A stretch of 64,000 nt of DNA from Flavobacteriales bacterium (GCA_016719225.1 JADKAN010000002.1:682001-746000); one strand, 5' to 3'; counted from the stretch's first letter, positions 9,041-18,958 are shown. Notes: generated by a model not told the origin, from the letters alone. Translations and numbers: made by a program.

Positions 9041-10039
9041 ATGTCGCGTCCCATTTCCCTGCTCCTCCTACTGACCACGTTCGGCGCATGCGCCCAAACA
9101 CCCGTTACGCCTGTGAAAGCCACGAACCCCCTGCTTTGTGATATCGAGACCGGGACCTGTGAGGTCGTTGGTGCTGTTCCGCAAGGCGCTGTTGGAGATG
9201 CCGCCATGCAGCCCATCGCCGGCAGCATCGTCACCATTCAATACTTTACCGATCCCATCTGCTCCAGCTGCTGGGGCATCGAGCCGCAACTGCGCCGCTT
9301 GGCGGTGGAATACGGCGCGGCGGTGAACGTGGAATACCACATGGGCGGCCTGTTGCCCGGCTGGGAAGGCTTCAACGGCGGCGGCATCAGCACCCCGAGC
9401 GACGTGGCCGCCCATTGGGATGAAATGAGCCAGCACTACAAGATGCCCATCATCGGGGATGTGTGGCTGGAGGATCCCTTGGCCAGCAGCTACCCGCCCA
9501 GCATCGCCTTCAAGGCCGCGGAACTGCAGAACAAGCAGCTGGCCCACGCCTTCCTGCGCCGCATGCGCGAAATGGTCTTCCTGGAGAAGCGCAACATCGC
9601 ACGGCAGGAGGTGATCAACGAAGCGGCAACCCAAGTGGGAACCGATAGCGCACGTTTGGAAAGCGATATGAAGGGCGCAGGCGATGCCCTCTTCAAGGCC
9701 GACCTCGCCTTGGCACGGGCCTCCGGTGTGCGCGGCTTCCCAACGATGATACTGGCCAACGCGGAGGGCCAGCGGCAGGTGGTCTACGGCGCCCGCTCCT
9801 ACGAGCAGCTGGTGGAAGCCCTGAAGCAGCTCGCGCCGGATGCATCCGCTGCCGCGCTGCCCACCACGGTGGATGCGCTCTTCGCCCTGTACCCCAGCTG
9901 GTGTGCGCAGGAAGCCGCGCTGATGCTCAACACGGCCCCGGCGGAAGCCACGCGCCAACTCGACGGACAGGTGAAGGAAGGGAAACTGCTGCGCACCGAC
10001 ACGCGCAACGGCTCCATCTGGCGCAAGGCGCGCTCGTAA
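9041..10039 (+). CDS. DsbA-family thioredoxin-like lipoprotein
   Basis: A 332-residue product. The ATG at 9041 opens into MSRPISLLLLLTTFGACAQ, a lipoprotein-type signal with Cys at the lipobox. The domain begins around residue 65 with TDPICSSCWG, where C74 and C77 form a CxxC redox site followed by Trp, as in DsbA/FrnE-like and YjbH-like (Thioredoxin_5) proteins. A cis-Pro motif GFPTM lies near residue 234, and a helical insertion lies between. It probably acts as a thiol oxidoreductase in the periplasm. A short C-terminal helical part follows the fold. Monocistronic, between the first propeller gene and the Kelch gene. Confidence 0.8.
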   Translation: MSRPISLLLLLTTFGACAQTPVTPVKATNPLLCDIETGTCEVVGAVPQGAVGDAAMQPIAGSIVTIQYFTDPICSSCWGIEPQLRRLAVEYGAAVNVEYHMGGLLPGWEGFNGGGISTPSDVAAHWDEMSQHYKMPIIGDVWLEDPLASSYPPSIAFKAAELQNKQLAHAFLRRMREMVFLEKRNIARQEVINEAATQVGTDSARLESDMKGAGDALFKADLALARASGVRGFPTMILANAEGQRQVVYGARSYEQLVEALKQLAPDASAAALPTTVDALFALYPSWCAQEAALMLNTAPAEATRQLDGQVKEGKLLRTDTRNGSIWRKARS

Positions 10040-10113
10040 GCGGTGGTCGAGGGATCTCCACTACGAATACGGATCCGTTAGCCCACCGAGCACGTTCCTC
10101 CTTCTTCCGCGGA

Positions 10114-11317
10114 TCACTGCGTCAGCAACACGCGATCCGTCCACGGCTGTGCTCCGCGCAAGGCGACCATGCGCAGGCCGACCCCCAGTTCCTTTGCCGT
10201 AAGGTGGATGCTCAGCGGCACGCCCGCCGGGAGGGCGCGGGTGTGCAGCAAGCGGCCGTCCACATCCAGGACCGTTAGCGTGTTCCCGGCGTCCATCGGT
10301 GCGGTGCCTAACAACCACGCGCTGCCATCGGCCGCGCTGCGCACGTGGAAGGTGCTTGCCGGGCGTTCCGGAACGGCATTGGGCGAAGCGGGTGTGTATT
10401 CCCACAGGTCGTTCATCGACACAATGCCGTCGGGCTGTTCTTGCTGGCCGAACACGTGGTAGCCCTTGTTGCCGATGGTGAACAGGTTCCCGTTCGGCGT
10501 GCGGATATCGCCGTAGCTCCCGAGCATTTCCCAATCGTTCACGGCCGGGTTGAAACTGTACATCTGGTTGCCGTTGTCCCCGCCCACGTTGTACACGTAG
10601 CCGATGCCGTTGATGCCCGTGGCGCTGCTCTGGGAGCTGTTGGGGGACAGCCCCCAGATCGGTCCACGTATCCGCAACTGGATCGTAGATGTACCACAGG
10701 TCCGTATCGCCGAATGGTGAGTAGCCGCCTCCCGTATACCCCTTGCCACCCACGGAGAACCACATCTGGTTGGTGCGATAGATATCGGGAAAGGGTGCCG
10801 GCGAGTCCCACGCATCGGTGGTGGCGTTGTAGCGGAACATCTGCCCGTCATCGGTGAAGGGGCCGATGTAAAAATTGTCGCCGATCACGAAGCCCTTCTG
10901 ATCTTCCATGCCCATGGGACAACTGGCGCGCGGCTCCCATTGCCCCGTGCTGGGCAGGTACTCGAACAACTCGTTGCTGAGTTGGATGAACGGACTGCCG
11001 AAACCGAAGAAGATGCGCTCCCCGATGGTGAAGGCGGCCATGCCCTCCCGCACACCACCGGGATAGGGAAGCAAAGGAGTCCACACATCCGTAAGTGGGT
11101 CGTATTCATAGACGTCGGACTGCTGGTTGGGTGGAAAATCGTTCGAGATCTTGCCGGTGCCCGCATAGCCTTTGGTGCTGTTGCCCGTAGCCGCAGCCCG
11201 ATACCGGCCCGGCCCGGGCACACTGGCTTTCTGTACCCATGTCTGGGCGTGAGCACCCAAGGTGCAAAGCGCAAGGATGATCGCTGCGGAACGGGGGGAG
11301 AATAGGGAGGTGCTCAT
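10114..11317 (-). CDS. Kelch-repeat T9SS protein, frameshifted
   Basis: Two minus frames join into about 400 residues. The first starts at the ATG at 11317 with a signal peptide (MSTSLFSPRSAAIILALCTL) and gives Kelch blades (YAGTGKISNDF, VYEYDPLTDVWTPL, LFEYLPSTGQWEPR, MWFSVGGKGYTGGGY). The second continues the blade pattern (GIGYVYNVGGDNG, MYSFNPAVNDWEML, WEYTPAS) and ends in a T9SS-like domain (LTVLDVDGRLLHTRAL... DRVLLTQ). The frame changes in the C5/G5 runs at 10642-10662; removing one base of GGGGG restores DLGLSPNSSQ. This could be a sequencing indel. Galactose-oxidase-like propeller, surface-exposed; ligand unknown. Confidence 0.75.
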
Positions 11318-11578
11318 GGGGACAAAGCACGGGCGATGCCCCTGCCTGCGCAATAGAACGTTGGTTAGGGGTAGGGCAAAGGGAACCACTATGCCACCCC
11401 AACGAACTCCGGTCTTTCAAGGGTCCTGCTTCCCGCAGAAAGGGAGCATGGGCAGGAGGGAAGCAGGGGCGCGGGGTACCCTTGCGATCGGGTGAGTATC
11501 ATGCCCCCGCCATCGGTACAGGGGGGAAGTGCATGTTGCGTTACCGGCGTTCGGTCCATCCCCCATCCTGCCGCCCCC

Positions 11579-11586
11579 TACCTTCG
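11579..11586 (+). promoter_or_regulatory. Putative -7 box (TACCTTCG), 4 bp before the start
   Basis: TACCTTCG fits TAnnTTTG with one change and ends 4 bp before the ATG of the AI-2E-type gene, which would give a leaderless or nearly leaderless mRNA. It also supports the start at 11591 over the open frame upstream. Confidence 0.4.
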
Positions 11587-11590
11587 CCGC

Positions 11591-12631
11591 ATGGGTCTTC
11601 CACGTCTTGCCATGGGGCTGTTCGTTATCATCGCCAGCGTGCTGATCCTCGATCAAACCAAGGCGGTGCTCATCCCCTTCGTGCTGGCATTGATCGTCTG
11701 GTACATGATCCGCTTGGTGCAGGTCCGGTTCAAGCGCATCACCTTCCGGGGCAGAGCGCTTCCTCGCTGGTTGCGTGGGGTCTTGGCGTTCGCCACCATC
11801 GCGGGGGTGCTCTCCCTCTTCATCAGCCTGCTCATTTCCAACATCAACAACGTGGCGGACCTGTTGCCACAATACGAGCAGAACCTTTCGGTCATGCGCT
11901 CGCAGATCGAGCAGCTCACCGGTTTCGACCTGGGCCGCCAACTGGACACCTACCTGCGCGGCATGGACGTAGGGATGGTGTTGACGCTTGTGCTCAACGC
12001 CCTTACCTCCTTACTGGGCAACGGTACGTTGGTGCTGATCTACGTGGCCTTCATCATGCTGGAGGAACGGCACGTCCGGGAAAAATTGGTGGCCATGCAC
12101 AACGGGGGCGGCATTGAACGCACGCGGGCAATGCTCGACCGCGTGGACGCCTCGCTCAGCCATTACGTTACCTTGAAGACCGGAATGAGCCTGTTGACGG
12201 GCGTGGTGAGCTACGTGGCGTTGCTCATCATCGGGGTGGACCTCGCCTTCTTCTGGGCCATGCTCATCTTCCTCCTCAACTACATCCCCACGGTGGGCTC
12301 CCTGTTGGCCACGGTGTTCCCGGCGCTGGTGGCGGCCGTGCAATTCGGTTCCCTAGGGCCCGCCCTGTGGGTGCTCGGCAGTGTGGGTGCCATACAACTG
12401 CTGGTAGGCAACATGCTGGAACCGCGCCTGATGGGTAATTCGCTGAACGTAAGTCCGCTGGTGGTGCTGTTGTCGCTTGCCTTCTGGGGCTGGTTGTGGG
12501 GCATTTTAGGGATGTTCCTTTCGGTGCCGATCACGGTGGTCATGGTGCTGGTGATGGCGCAATTCCCCGCCACGCGCTGGGCGGCGGTGCTGCTCAGCGA
12601 GAAGGGCCGGCTGAAGGAAGAGACCTCCTGA
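11591..12631 (+). CDS. AI-2E family (PerM/YdiK-like) transporter
   Basis: A 346-residue membrane protein. Two N-terminal TM helices, a third near NINNVADLLP, an amphipathic soluble stretch, then five or so TM helices with the family pattern FWAMLIFLLNYIPTVGSLLATVFPAL and the C-terminal LEPRLMGNSLNVSPLVVLLS and GILGMFLSVPIT. That order is standard for the family, whose members export small molecules or move ions; the name comes from TqsA and does not show AI-2 transport here. The start at 11591 (MGLPRLAMGLFVII) is chosen over an upstream ATG with a non-protein-like leader. Confidence 0.85.
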   Translation: MGLPRLAMGLFVIIASVLILDQTKAVLIPFVLALIVWYMIRLVQVRFKRITFRGRALPRWLRGVLAFATIAGVLSLFISLLISNINNVADLLPQYEQNLSVMRSQIEQLTGFDLGRQLDTYLRGMDVGMVLTLVLNALTSLLGNGTLVLIYVAFIMLEERHVREKLVAMHNGGGIERTRAMLDRVDASLSHYVTLKTGMSLLTGVVSYVALLIIGVDLAFFWAMLIFLLNYIPTVGSLLATVFPALVAAVQFGSLGPALWVLGSVGAIQLLVGNMLEPRLMGNSLNVSPLVVLLSLAFWGWLWGILGMFLSVPITVVMVLVMAQFPATRWAAVLLSEKGRLKEETS

Positions 12632-12688
12632 GCGAAGCCTGCCCGCTACCGGTCTCGCGAAGCTTGCCCTGAGCCAAACGGAACGCTC

Positions 12689-13885
12689 TTACTCGATCAC
12701 CACCGTACCCTGCGCCACCGCGCCATCCGTGGAAATGCAACGCCAGGTGTAATGCCCCGCTTGCAGGCCGGACACATCGATCGGCGCCTGACCGTGCACG
12801 GCTGAACGTTGCACTACCCGGCCCAACGCATCCAGCAGTTCCAATTGGGCAGCGGGCGGCAGCGCCGAAGTGCTGTGCAATTCAAGGAAGTCCGTGGCCG
12901 GGTTCGGCCCCAGCGTAATGGACGCCGCCCTCTCCGCCACCGGCGCTAGACCCGTGCCTTCGGCGGTCCAGCGCAACACCAAGCCGTTCTCGCCCACCGC
13001 TACCGCCACGCCCTCGCTGGCGTAGGTTACGCTGTACAGCACCTCCGTGATGTCGCCCCAGGTCTCATCGACCCAGTCCGTGCCGTTCGTCCTATGGCGG
13101 ATGATGCCTAGCCCACCCACGGCGATCCCGTTCAGCGCGCCGTGTAGCGCAATGCTGTACACGTTGAAGGCCGGGGACACCTCGGTCCACGTGGCACCGC
13201 CGTCCGTGGTGCGGATAAACGCCTGCAGGTACCAGCCGCCGGCATAGCCGGTGTCCGCATCCTGAAAGCACAGGCCCTCCAGGTTGCTGTAGCCCTCGAT
13301 GGGTTGGATGGGCAGCCCGTTCCAATTCAGCCCGCCGTCCGTGGTCTTCAGCACCGTCCAATCGTAGCCATAGAAGGTCGCATAGCCCACCTCCGCCGTG
13401 GGGAAGTAGACCTTGCTGAGGGGGTTCGCCGGGTCCAGGTCCACCGCGGCCCAGCTATCGCCGCCATCATCGGTGCGCAGCAGCACCCCGTAGCCGTAAT
13501 CGCCCCCGGCGCAAAAGCCCACCAGTGGCGTAGCGAAGGTTACGCAGCGCCACGGCCGCTCCACCGGGGTGGCCACCGTGCTCCAGCTATTCCCGCCATC
13601 CGCGGTGCGGTACAGGCCACTATCGCCGGCCACGAAGCCGTGCAGCGCATCGCTGAAGTACAGGCTGCGCAGGTCGCCGCTGCTAGGCGCGTCCACCGCC
13701 GCCCAACTCAGCCCTGCATCCACCGAGCGGATCACCGTGCCGTAGTAGCCCACCGCAAAGCCGCTGCTGGGTTCCGGGAACTGCACGGCCTGCAAGCCCT
13801 GCGTAGTGCCGCTGGGGCGTTGCGTCCATTGGGCCTGCAAGCCAAAGGAGCTGCACACCAAGAGGAGGGGGAGAAATGCTTTCAT
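12689..13885 (-). CDS. YCF48/BNR-repeat T9SS protein
   Basis: A 398-residue product with a signal peptide from 13885 (MKAFLPLLLVCSSFGLQAQ). It has about six propeller blades with the photosystem-stability-factor-like pattern (GYYGTVIRSVDAGLSW; GLYRTADGGNSWS; VLLRTDDGGDSW; VLKTTDGGLNWN; AFIRTTDGGATW). The C-terminal ~75 residues are a T9SS sorting domain (GPNPATDFLEL... LQAGHYTWRCIS... GTVVIE). It should be a secreted propeller of unknown ligand. It is divergent from propeller copy 2, and its open frame runs into that gene on the other strand, which is why the start is set by the signal peptide. Confidence 0.85.
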   Translation of the reverse strand: MKAFLPLLLVCSSFGLQAQWTQRPSGTTQGLQAVQFPEPSSGFAVGYYGTVIRSVDAGLSWAAVDAPSSGDLRSLYFSDALHGFVAGDSGLYRTADGGNSWSTVATPVERPWRCVTFATPLVGFCAGGDYGYGVLLRTDDGGDSWAAVDLDPANPLSKVYFPTAEVGYATFYGYDWTVLKTTDGGLNWNGLPIQPIEGYSNLEGLCFQDADTGYAGGWYLQAFIRTTDGGATWTEVSPAFNVYSIALHGALNGIAVGGLGIIRHRTNGTDWVDETWGDITEVLYSVTYASEGVAVAVGENGLVLRWTAEGTGLAPVAERAASITLGPNPATDFLELHSTSALPPAAQLELLDALGRVVQRSAVHGQAPIDVSGLQAGHYTWRCISTDGAVAQGTVVIE

Positions 13886-14029
13886 GGAAGGGTAGACGTT
13901 GCTTGGGGGGGATTTGATGCTTGGGGGGTAAAGCATGACCGACCAAAGCAAACACATAAGGAGCGGCGGGGCTAGCGTACGCGAAATGTTCGCATACGGT
14001 GGGACGTGCAGGGTAAGCTGGGTAAGGCG

Positions 14030-14037
14030 TAGGTTTG
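14030..14037 (+). promoter_or_regulatory. Putative -7 box (TAGGTTTG) of propeller gene 2
   Basis: Same box and same distance to the ATG as in copy 1, with unrelated sequence upstream, so any element further up differs between copies. Confidence 0.45.
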
Positions 14038-14093
14038 TAGTGAACCTGTCGGTACTGGTCGAGTTGCCGGTCCCGTCCCAAAACAGCTGGATC

Positions 14094-17000
14094 ATGAAAA
14101 ATGTACTACCCATCGCCGCGCTTGTCGGCACACTTTGGACCGTTGGAGCCACCGCACAGAGTTTCAACCCTGGATGGTCCTTCCCCAACGGACCGGTGAA
14201 CGCCGTGCTGAAGGACAGTGCGAACAACGTGGTTTATCTCGGAGGAGACTTTGACTATGTGGGCCCCCGGACAGGACCCTACTCCACGATAGTGGACAAC
14301 AGCACCGGCACCGGTACTGCTGGTATTCCCGAACCATACACGCAGCAGCCATACAACAGGGTATGGAACAGTATCGCGGATGGGGATAATGGCTGGCTCG
14401 TCCAGGGCTCTATCCAAGGGCCGGGCTTCCGCCCCCTTCGCAGGAGCCTCTACCAACTGGATGCGGGCAAACAACTCACCGACTTCGGTTCGGATGCGTA
14501 CGTGAATGGAGAGATCAAGGCCTTGGCAGTAACAGCTGATAACCTATACATCGGTGGTAGTTTCGAGGTGGGGAACAAATGCGGTCCGAAGCCTGTGAGC
14601 ATCACAACGGGAACGTTGTCCGGCACGTTCCCCAGAGTGGGGGATGATGGTTCCGTTGGAGCAGCTATCCCGGATGGCGCTGGCGGTTGGATCCTAGGCG
14701 GGAACTTTGCCCAGATCGGAGACCAAGCACGGACCAATTTGGCCTGGGTGGACGCTGCAGGTGCGGTAAAAAGCCTGAACCTTGGCATGCAGCCAAGTCC
14801 TTCCAACGTGTTCGCGCTCGCCTTGGACGGGAATACGCTCTATGTGGGCGGATCATTCACCGCGATCGGTGGCCAACCCCGGTCGCGGATAGCGGCCGTG
14901 GACCTCAACACAGGGCTGGTCACGCCCTGGAACCCCGGTGCTTCGGAGACTGTCCAGTCCTTGTGCATCAGGGGGGGCAGCCTGTATGTCGGCGGTGGCT
15001 TCACTACCATCGCAGGTCAGGCGCGTTCGTATGCTGCTTCATTCGATCTGAGCTCAGGGATGCTCACCCCTTGGGCGCCCCAGCCGAATACATGGGTCAA
15101 GAATTTTGAACCGTACGGAGGAAAGGTCTATCTCGCCGGGGCTTATCTCACCTCGGTCGCTGGTTCGGCGAGGGCAGGTCTTGCAGCAGTGGACGCGGTG
15201 ACCGGCGCGCTTGATCCTTGGGCACCGGTGATCAATGGGCAGGTCAGGTGCTTATCGGCCTCCTCAACGCAATTGTTCGTTGGTGGCTCGTTCACCACGT
15301 TGAATGGCCAAACGCGTAATCGCATCGGGGCGTTCGATCTGGCCTCCGGGAACCTTACGGCTTGGAACGCGCAATTGGCACCCGAAAGTAGCCAATCGAT
15401 GAGCACCGTGGTATACAAGAACGGCCAAGTATATGCCATGGGGTATGTGGACTATACCAACCTTTGGTACAGCCCAGTCTATAGTTTCAATGCCGCCACA
15501 GCGCAGCGGAGCACATGGAGCCCGGTCACCCCACTCTATGGGGGAAGAACGATGGCGGTTTCCGATACCGAAGTGTACTACCTGGGGGCAGGTTACGATG
15601 TGATCGGGAAATATGGTCGATCGATCGCGGCTTTCAATTTGAGCACGGGCAATTACGATGCACGATTCGATCCCTTCATGACAGGAAAGGTGAACGCGAT
15701 GATGATCGCGGGGGATGTGATCTATGCAGGAGGGACTTTTTCGGTGCCCGCACCCTATGTAAGAAGCGGCTTGGCCGCCTTCAATATCCATACCGGTGCA
15801 TTATCCACATGGAACCCGGGAAATGTTACAGGGACCATCACCTGCATGGCCGGGAACGGAGATGATCTCTTCCTCGGTGGCGAATTCACCAAGATAGGGG
15901 TGCAACTACGAAAGAACCTTGCTGCCGTGAGCATGGGTACTGCTACCATTTTGGCCCCGTTGCCTAAGCCGAACCAAATGGTGCGCTGCATGGCCACCCG
16001 GGAGGATACCTTGTATTTGGGCGGTGATTTTACCCAAGTAGGTGCGAGTTCACGCACGTACGCCGCCTCGGTCAGTACCGCCACCGGCCAAATTCTACCC
16101 TGGGACCCACAACCTAATGGAACGGTCTTCGCCCTTGCACACATAGGGCCGCGGGTGGCCATTGGCGGTTCATTCACCCTGCTAGGGGGCTCCTCCCGAT
16201 TGAATTTCGGCACCGTGGACCTGGCCACGGGGACCGCCACTTCCTGGAAGTTCAACGCGAACGCCCCGGTAAAAGCAATTGCCCCCAGCGGCGGTAAGAC
16301 CATGATCGTCGGGGATTTTACACAGATCGGTGGGGAACAACGCAACAACATCGTGGCCTTGAATGCCACCACCGGGAAGGTGACCGCCTGGGATCCCGAT
16401 GCGAATGGCACGGTACGTACCCTGGCGCTATCCGATGGTTCACTTTTTATTGGCGGGGATTTTACCACGATAGGTGGCCAAGCAAGGAGCCATATCGCTT
16501 CACTGAACCCACAGAATGCCACGCTGCGGACCTTTGCGCCCGTGGTGGACGGACCGGTGAACACCATCATGGCGAAAGGAAGCGCGCTGTATTTCGGCGG
16601 TGACTTCCTGCAGGTGAATGGAATTCAACGGAACCATGCGGCATCGGTCTGGGGGGTCGGCGGTGCGCTAAGGCCATGGGATCCCAACGTGAACGGGCCT
16701 GTGCATGCCTTGGCCTTTTCCGGGAACACCACCGTTCTTGGGGGCGCATTCACCTCCGTGGGAGGCGTAGTACGCAACAATGCGGCATCCGTGAAAACCG
16801 TGGATGGCTCCGTGACCGGCTGGGACCCCGATGTGAACGGACCCATCTATGCGCTGCTGCCAACGGATGAGGCGATATTCGCAGGTGGTCAATTCTCCCT
16901 GGTGGGGGGTCTTAACCGGCGCGTGTTCGCCGCATTGAACACGTACACGGCCAAGGCGATGTACCCCTGGAACGTCTTCCCCTCCGCAAGCAGTTTTGAT

Positions 17001-17564
17001 AGGGCACGCTCACTGGCCGTAACGGATTCCACACTGCTCGTCGGCGGCTACTTCAACGATGTGGAAGGGACCACACGGTACAACCTCGCGGCGTTCAACC
17101 GGGATACCAAGGAACTCACCGACCTCGACCTGGGCCCCATCCGAGAGGTGAACGCCATGGTGGTTTCCGGCAACCAGCTCCTGATGGGCCTTGGGGAAGA
17201 GACCCTCTCCTTTACGGAATACGATGACTATTTCGCTGTAGTGGAATTGGAAAGCCCTGTGCTGCGTAGGAGCGGACCCCTTGCACTGCCCGTGGCGGAG
17301 ATCCGCGTGGGCTTGGCCCCGAACCCGGTAGCGGGCCAACAGGTGGAATTGACAGTGACCGGCCTGGATGCGGGAACGCGCATGGCGGACGTATCGGTGC
17401 TGAACTTGAACGGCCAGCTGGTGTACACCGGCAAGGCCCCTGTGGTGGCCGGGCAACTGCAGCTCCACCTGGAAGGGTCGGAGCAGTTTTCCCCAGGCGT
17501 CTACATCGTGCAGGTATCGGCCGGTGCGCAGCTGCAAACGCAGCGCTTGGTGGTGATGCAGTAG
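14094..17564 (+). CDS. Large T9SS-secreted beta-propeller (delta-60 repeat) protein, copy 2
   Basis: A 1156-residue paralogue of the gene at 5336, one residue longer (a one-residue insertion near GYVDYTNLWYSPVYS). Same signal peptide, the same chain of LYVGGSFT.IGG...TPWNP units and the same T9SS domain (ending LVVMQ). The first ~85 residues are identical. The next ~100 residues, which form the first blades, differ most (QGSIQGPGFRPLRRSL against LGHINGPNGRVLRRSL). All repeat signatures are intact, so both copies look functional. The start is set by the signal peptide at 14094. Confidence 0.88.
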   Translation: MKNVLPIAALVGTLWTVGATAQSFNPGWSFPNGPVNAVLKDSANNVVYLGGDFDYVGPRTGPYSTIVDNSTGTGTAGIPEPYTQQPYNRVWNSIADGDNGWLVQGSIQGPGFRPLRRSLYQLDAGKQLTDFGSDAYVNGEIKALAVTADNLYIGGSFEVGNKCGPKPVSITTGTLSGTFPRVGDDGSVGAAIPDGAGGWILGGNFAQIGDQARTNLAWVDAAGAVKSLNLGMQPSPSNVFALALDGNTLYVGGSFTAIGGQPRSRIAAVDLNTGLVTPWNPGASETVQSLCIRGGSLYVGGGFTTIAGQARSYAASFDLSSGMLTPWAPQPNTWVKNFEPYGGKVYLAGAYLTSVAGSARAGLAAVDAVTGALDPWAPVINGQVRCLSASSTQLFVGGSFTTLNGQTRNRIGAFDLASGNLTAWNAQLAPESSQSMSTVVYKNGQVYAMGYVDYTNLWYSPVYSFNAATAQRSTWSPVTPLYGGRTMAVSDTEVYYLGAGYDVIGKYGRSIAAFNLSTGNYDARFDPFMTGKVNAMMIAGDVIYAGGTFSVPAPYVRSGLAAFNIHTGALSTWNPGNVTGTITCMAGNGDDLFLGGEFTKIGVQLRKNLAAVSMGTATILAPLPKPNQMVRCMATREDTLYLGGDFTQVGASSRTYAASVSTATGQILPWDPQPNGTVFALAHIGPRVAIGGSFTLLGGSSRLNFGTVDLATGTATSWKFNANAPVKAIAPSGGKTMIVGDFTQIGGEQRNNIVALNATTGKVTAWDPDANGTVRTLALSDGSLFIGGDFTTIGGQARSHIASLNPQNATLRTFAPVVDGPVNTIMAKGSALYFGGDFLQVNGIQRNHAASVWGVGGALRPWDPNVNGPVHALAFSGNTTVLGGAFTSVGGVVRNNAASVKTVDGSVTGWDPDVNGPIYALLPTDEAIFAGGQFSLVGGLNRRVFAALNTYTAKAMYPWNVFPSASSFDRARSLAVTDSTLLVGGYFNDVEGTTRYNLAAFNRDTKELTDLDLGPIREVNAMVVSGNQLLMGLGEETLSFTEYDDYFAVVELESPVLRRSGPLALPVAEIRVGLAPNPVAGQQVELTVTGLDAGTRMADVSVLNLNGQLVYTGKAPVVAGQLQLHLEGSEQFSPGVYIVQVSAGAQLQTQRLVVMQ

Positions 17565-17580
17565 CGCAGGCACATGGTGA

Positions 17581-17616
17581 TGAGGGCATTCCTGCGCAGG
17601 GATGCCCTCATTTTTT
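17581..17616 (+). terminator. Rho-independent terminator of propeller gene 2
   Basis: TGAGGGCAT and ATGCCCTCA arms around CCTGCGCAGG, followed by TTTTTT. Homologous to the terminator at 8821. Confidence 0.9.
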
Positions 17617-18217
17617 CGGAGCTGGATGGAGGTGAATTCCGTTCAGGCGCGTGCAGGGCATAGGCTCTCGGCCTGCTCGGCTCAGGCGCATTCAGGCTTC
17701 TTGGTTGTTCCGGCTCGTGGGGTATTCAGCGCATTCGGCATGCTGGCCCTCGGCCAAAGGCATCCCGGTAGGGTGGAGTCTGAATACTTTATGCGGAACG
17801 TTGGGCTGGGGTGGTTAGGAGGCAACCCATAAGTGGTCCAGCCGGGGTGGGTCGCAGACCTCCGGGGGGGGGGATACTTTCGGGAGCGCGCGAAACCTTT
17901 CCTATCGTAATGGAAGGGCCATAGGGGAGGCGGAGATCCAACGCGATAGGATCCGCATGACTGACGAAGAGTCGTTCATCACCACGGTCACGGCGGTTTC
18001 CATCGATGGGACGTGGAGCGGGTTGCGACTAGGCCTTTGGGTCGGTTTCGGACTTGAATTCGGCGAGCGTCAGTCAAAGCCGTACAAGCAGGTGCCTAAT
18101 CAGAATGGGTTCTAAATGATGCTGGCTGTAGGGCAAAAGGTAGCAGAACAAAATCTCTAATGGATTTGCGGCATTGATGTTGCCATCAGGTTGAAATAGA
18201 CAATCTGACTCTGCAGT
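17617..18217. other. Intergenic region at the left edge of the nuclease island
   Basis: About 600 bp. It holds degenerate TTCAGGC/ATTCGGC words (17640-17780), a run of ten G at about 17864, and the short frame at 17957. From about 18100 on the sequence becomes visibly AT-richer, which continues through the CoiA-like gene. Confidence 0.4.
17957..18115 (+). CDS. Possible 52-residue protein
   Basis: ATG at 17957, TAA at 18113. The product (MTDEESFITTVTAVSIDGTW, then a Gly/Leu-rich middle and a polar tail) has no signal peptide. Its composition is protein-like but there is no family match I know, and it could be a remnant left by the event that brought in the island. Confidence 0.25.
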   Translation: MTDEESFITTVTAVSIDGTWSGLRLGLWVGFGLEFGERQSKPYKQVPNQNGF

Positions 18218-18958
18218 ATGCTGTATGCAAATGTGAATGGAACGAGATTAGCTCCTCAACCGACTTTGCGGGGTACATGTCCGTATTGCGTGGGAAATAT
18301 GTTGGCAAAGTGTGGGGCGATCTACACTTGGCATTGGGCGCATGAGAAAGGGGCATCTTGCGACCAATGGTCAGAGCCCGAATCGGAATGGCATCGTTCA
18401 TGGAAGCGACCTTTTCCCGCAGACTGGATAGAGGTGGTTCTGACAGACAATGGCGTTCGGCATATTGCGGATATTAAGACAGACAAAGGGGTGGTAATCG
18501 AGTTGCAGAATTCACCGATCGCATCGGATGTTGTTCTGCGCCGTGAAGCTTTTTATGGCGAAAGGATGCTATGGGTAATAAATGCTTACCCAGTTAGGGA
18601 GAATCTTGAATTGAATCCCTACGAGACGGAGTGGCCTGAGATGCGTCTTGGTGATCGCATCATCGACTACCATACGAAGAAGGTTATTTACGACGAGGAA
18701 AACCTGAAGAACATGTTCAGCTTTCGATGGAAGCGAATGCGAGAAGCATGGTCGAGTGCCGACCGCCCCATTTTTCTTGACTTCGGTACTGATGAGATCT
18801 ACAGAATGAAGATCCGCAGATTCAATAATGGCGTACTTAGGAAGTACGATCGTGATAAGTTTATTTTGAAGTATGGAGGGTTACCTAACTTAATGTCGCC
18901 GCCAATTACCACACAGGGTCCTAAGCACGTGGATTACCTACCCCCGCTCTGGCATTAG
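18218..18958 (+). CDS. Competence protein CoiA-like nuclease family protein
   Basis: A 246-residue soluble protein. An N-terminal zinc-finger-like part (CPYCVGNMLAKCG) is followed by WHWAHEKGASCDQWSE, then SEWHRSWKRPFP, and the nuclease core HIADIKTDKGVVIELQNS around residues 82-101. The spaced His, Asp and E-x-Q are those of the PD-(D/E)XK-type fold found in CoiA-like proteins. Known members act with natural transformation, but many stand-alone copies lie in mobile or defence regions. Its base composition is lower in GC than its neighbours, which suggests transfer. No competence genes are nearby. Confidence 0.7.
   Translation: MLYANVNGTRLAPQPTLRGTCPYCVGNMLAKCGAIYTWHWAHEKGASCDQWSEPESEWHRSWKRPFPADWIEVVLTDNGVRHIADIKTDKGVVIELQNSPIASDVVLRREAFYGERMLWVINAYPVRENLELNPYETEWPEMRLGDRIIDYHTKKVIYDEENLKNMFSFRWKRMREAWSSADRPIFLDFGTDEIYRMKIRRFNNGVLRKYDRDKFILKYGGLPNLMSPPITTQGPKHVDYLPPLWH

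Larger units (their letters stand above)
14028..17616 (+). repeat. Duplicated propeller unit, copy 2
   Basis: Counterpart of 5270-8854: identical leader, near-identical gene, homologous terminator. Divergence is uneven: almost none in the first ~300 bp, clear differences in roughly the next 300 bp, and scattered changes later. Confidence 0.85.

Noticed and set aside
11591..12631. Autoinducer-2 export and quorum sensing
   Set aside because: The family name does not prove the substrate; no LuxS or AI-2 gene is visible.
17602..17832. A 76-residue plus-strand frame after propeller copy 2
   Set aside because: It begins inside the terminator hairpin and consists of degenerate spacer words.
17864..17873. 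Run of ten G as a phase-variation tract
   Set aside because: It lies in no convincing gene or promoter; more likely a mutable or misread spacer tract.
18218..18958. Natural competence locus
   Set aside because: Only the CoiA-like gene is present; no com or pilus genes are nearby.
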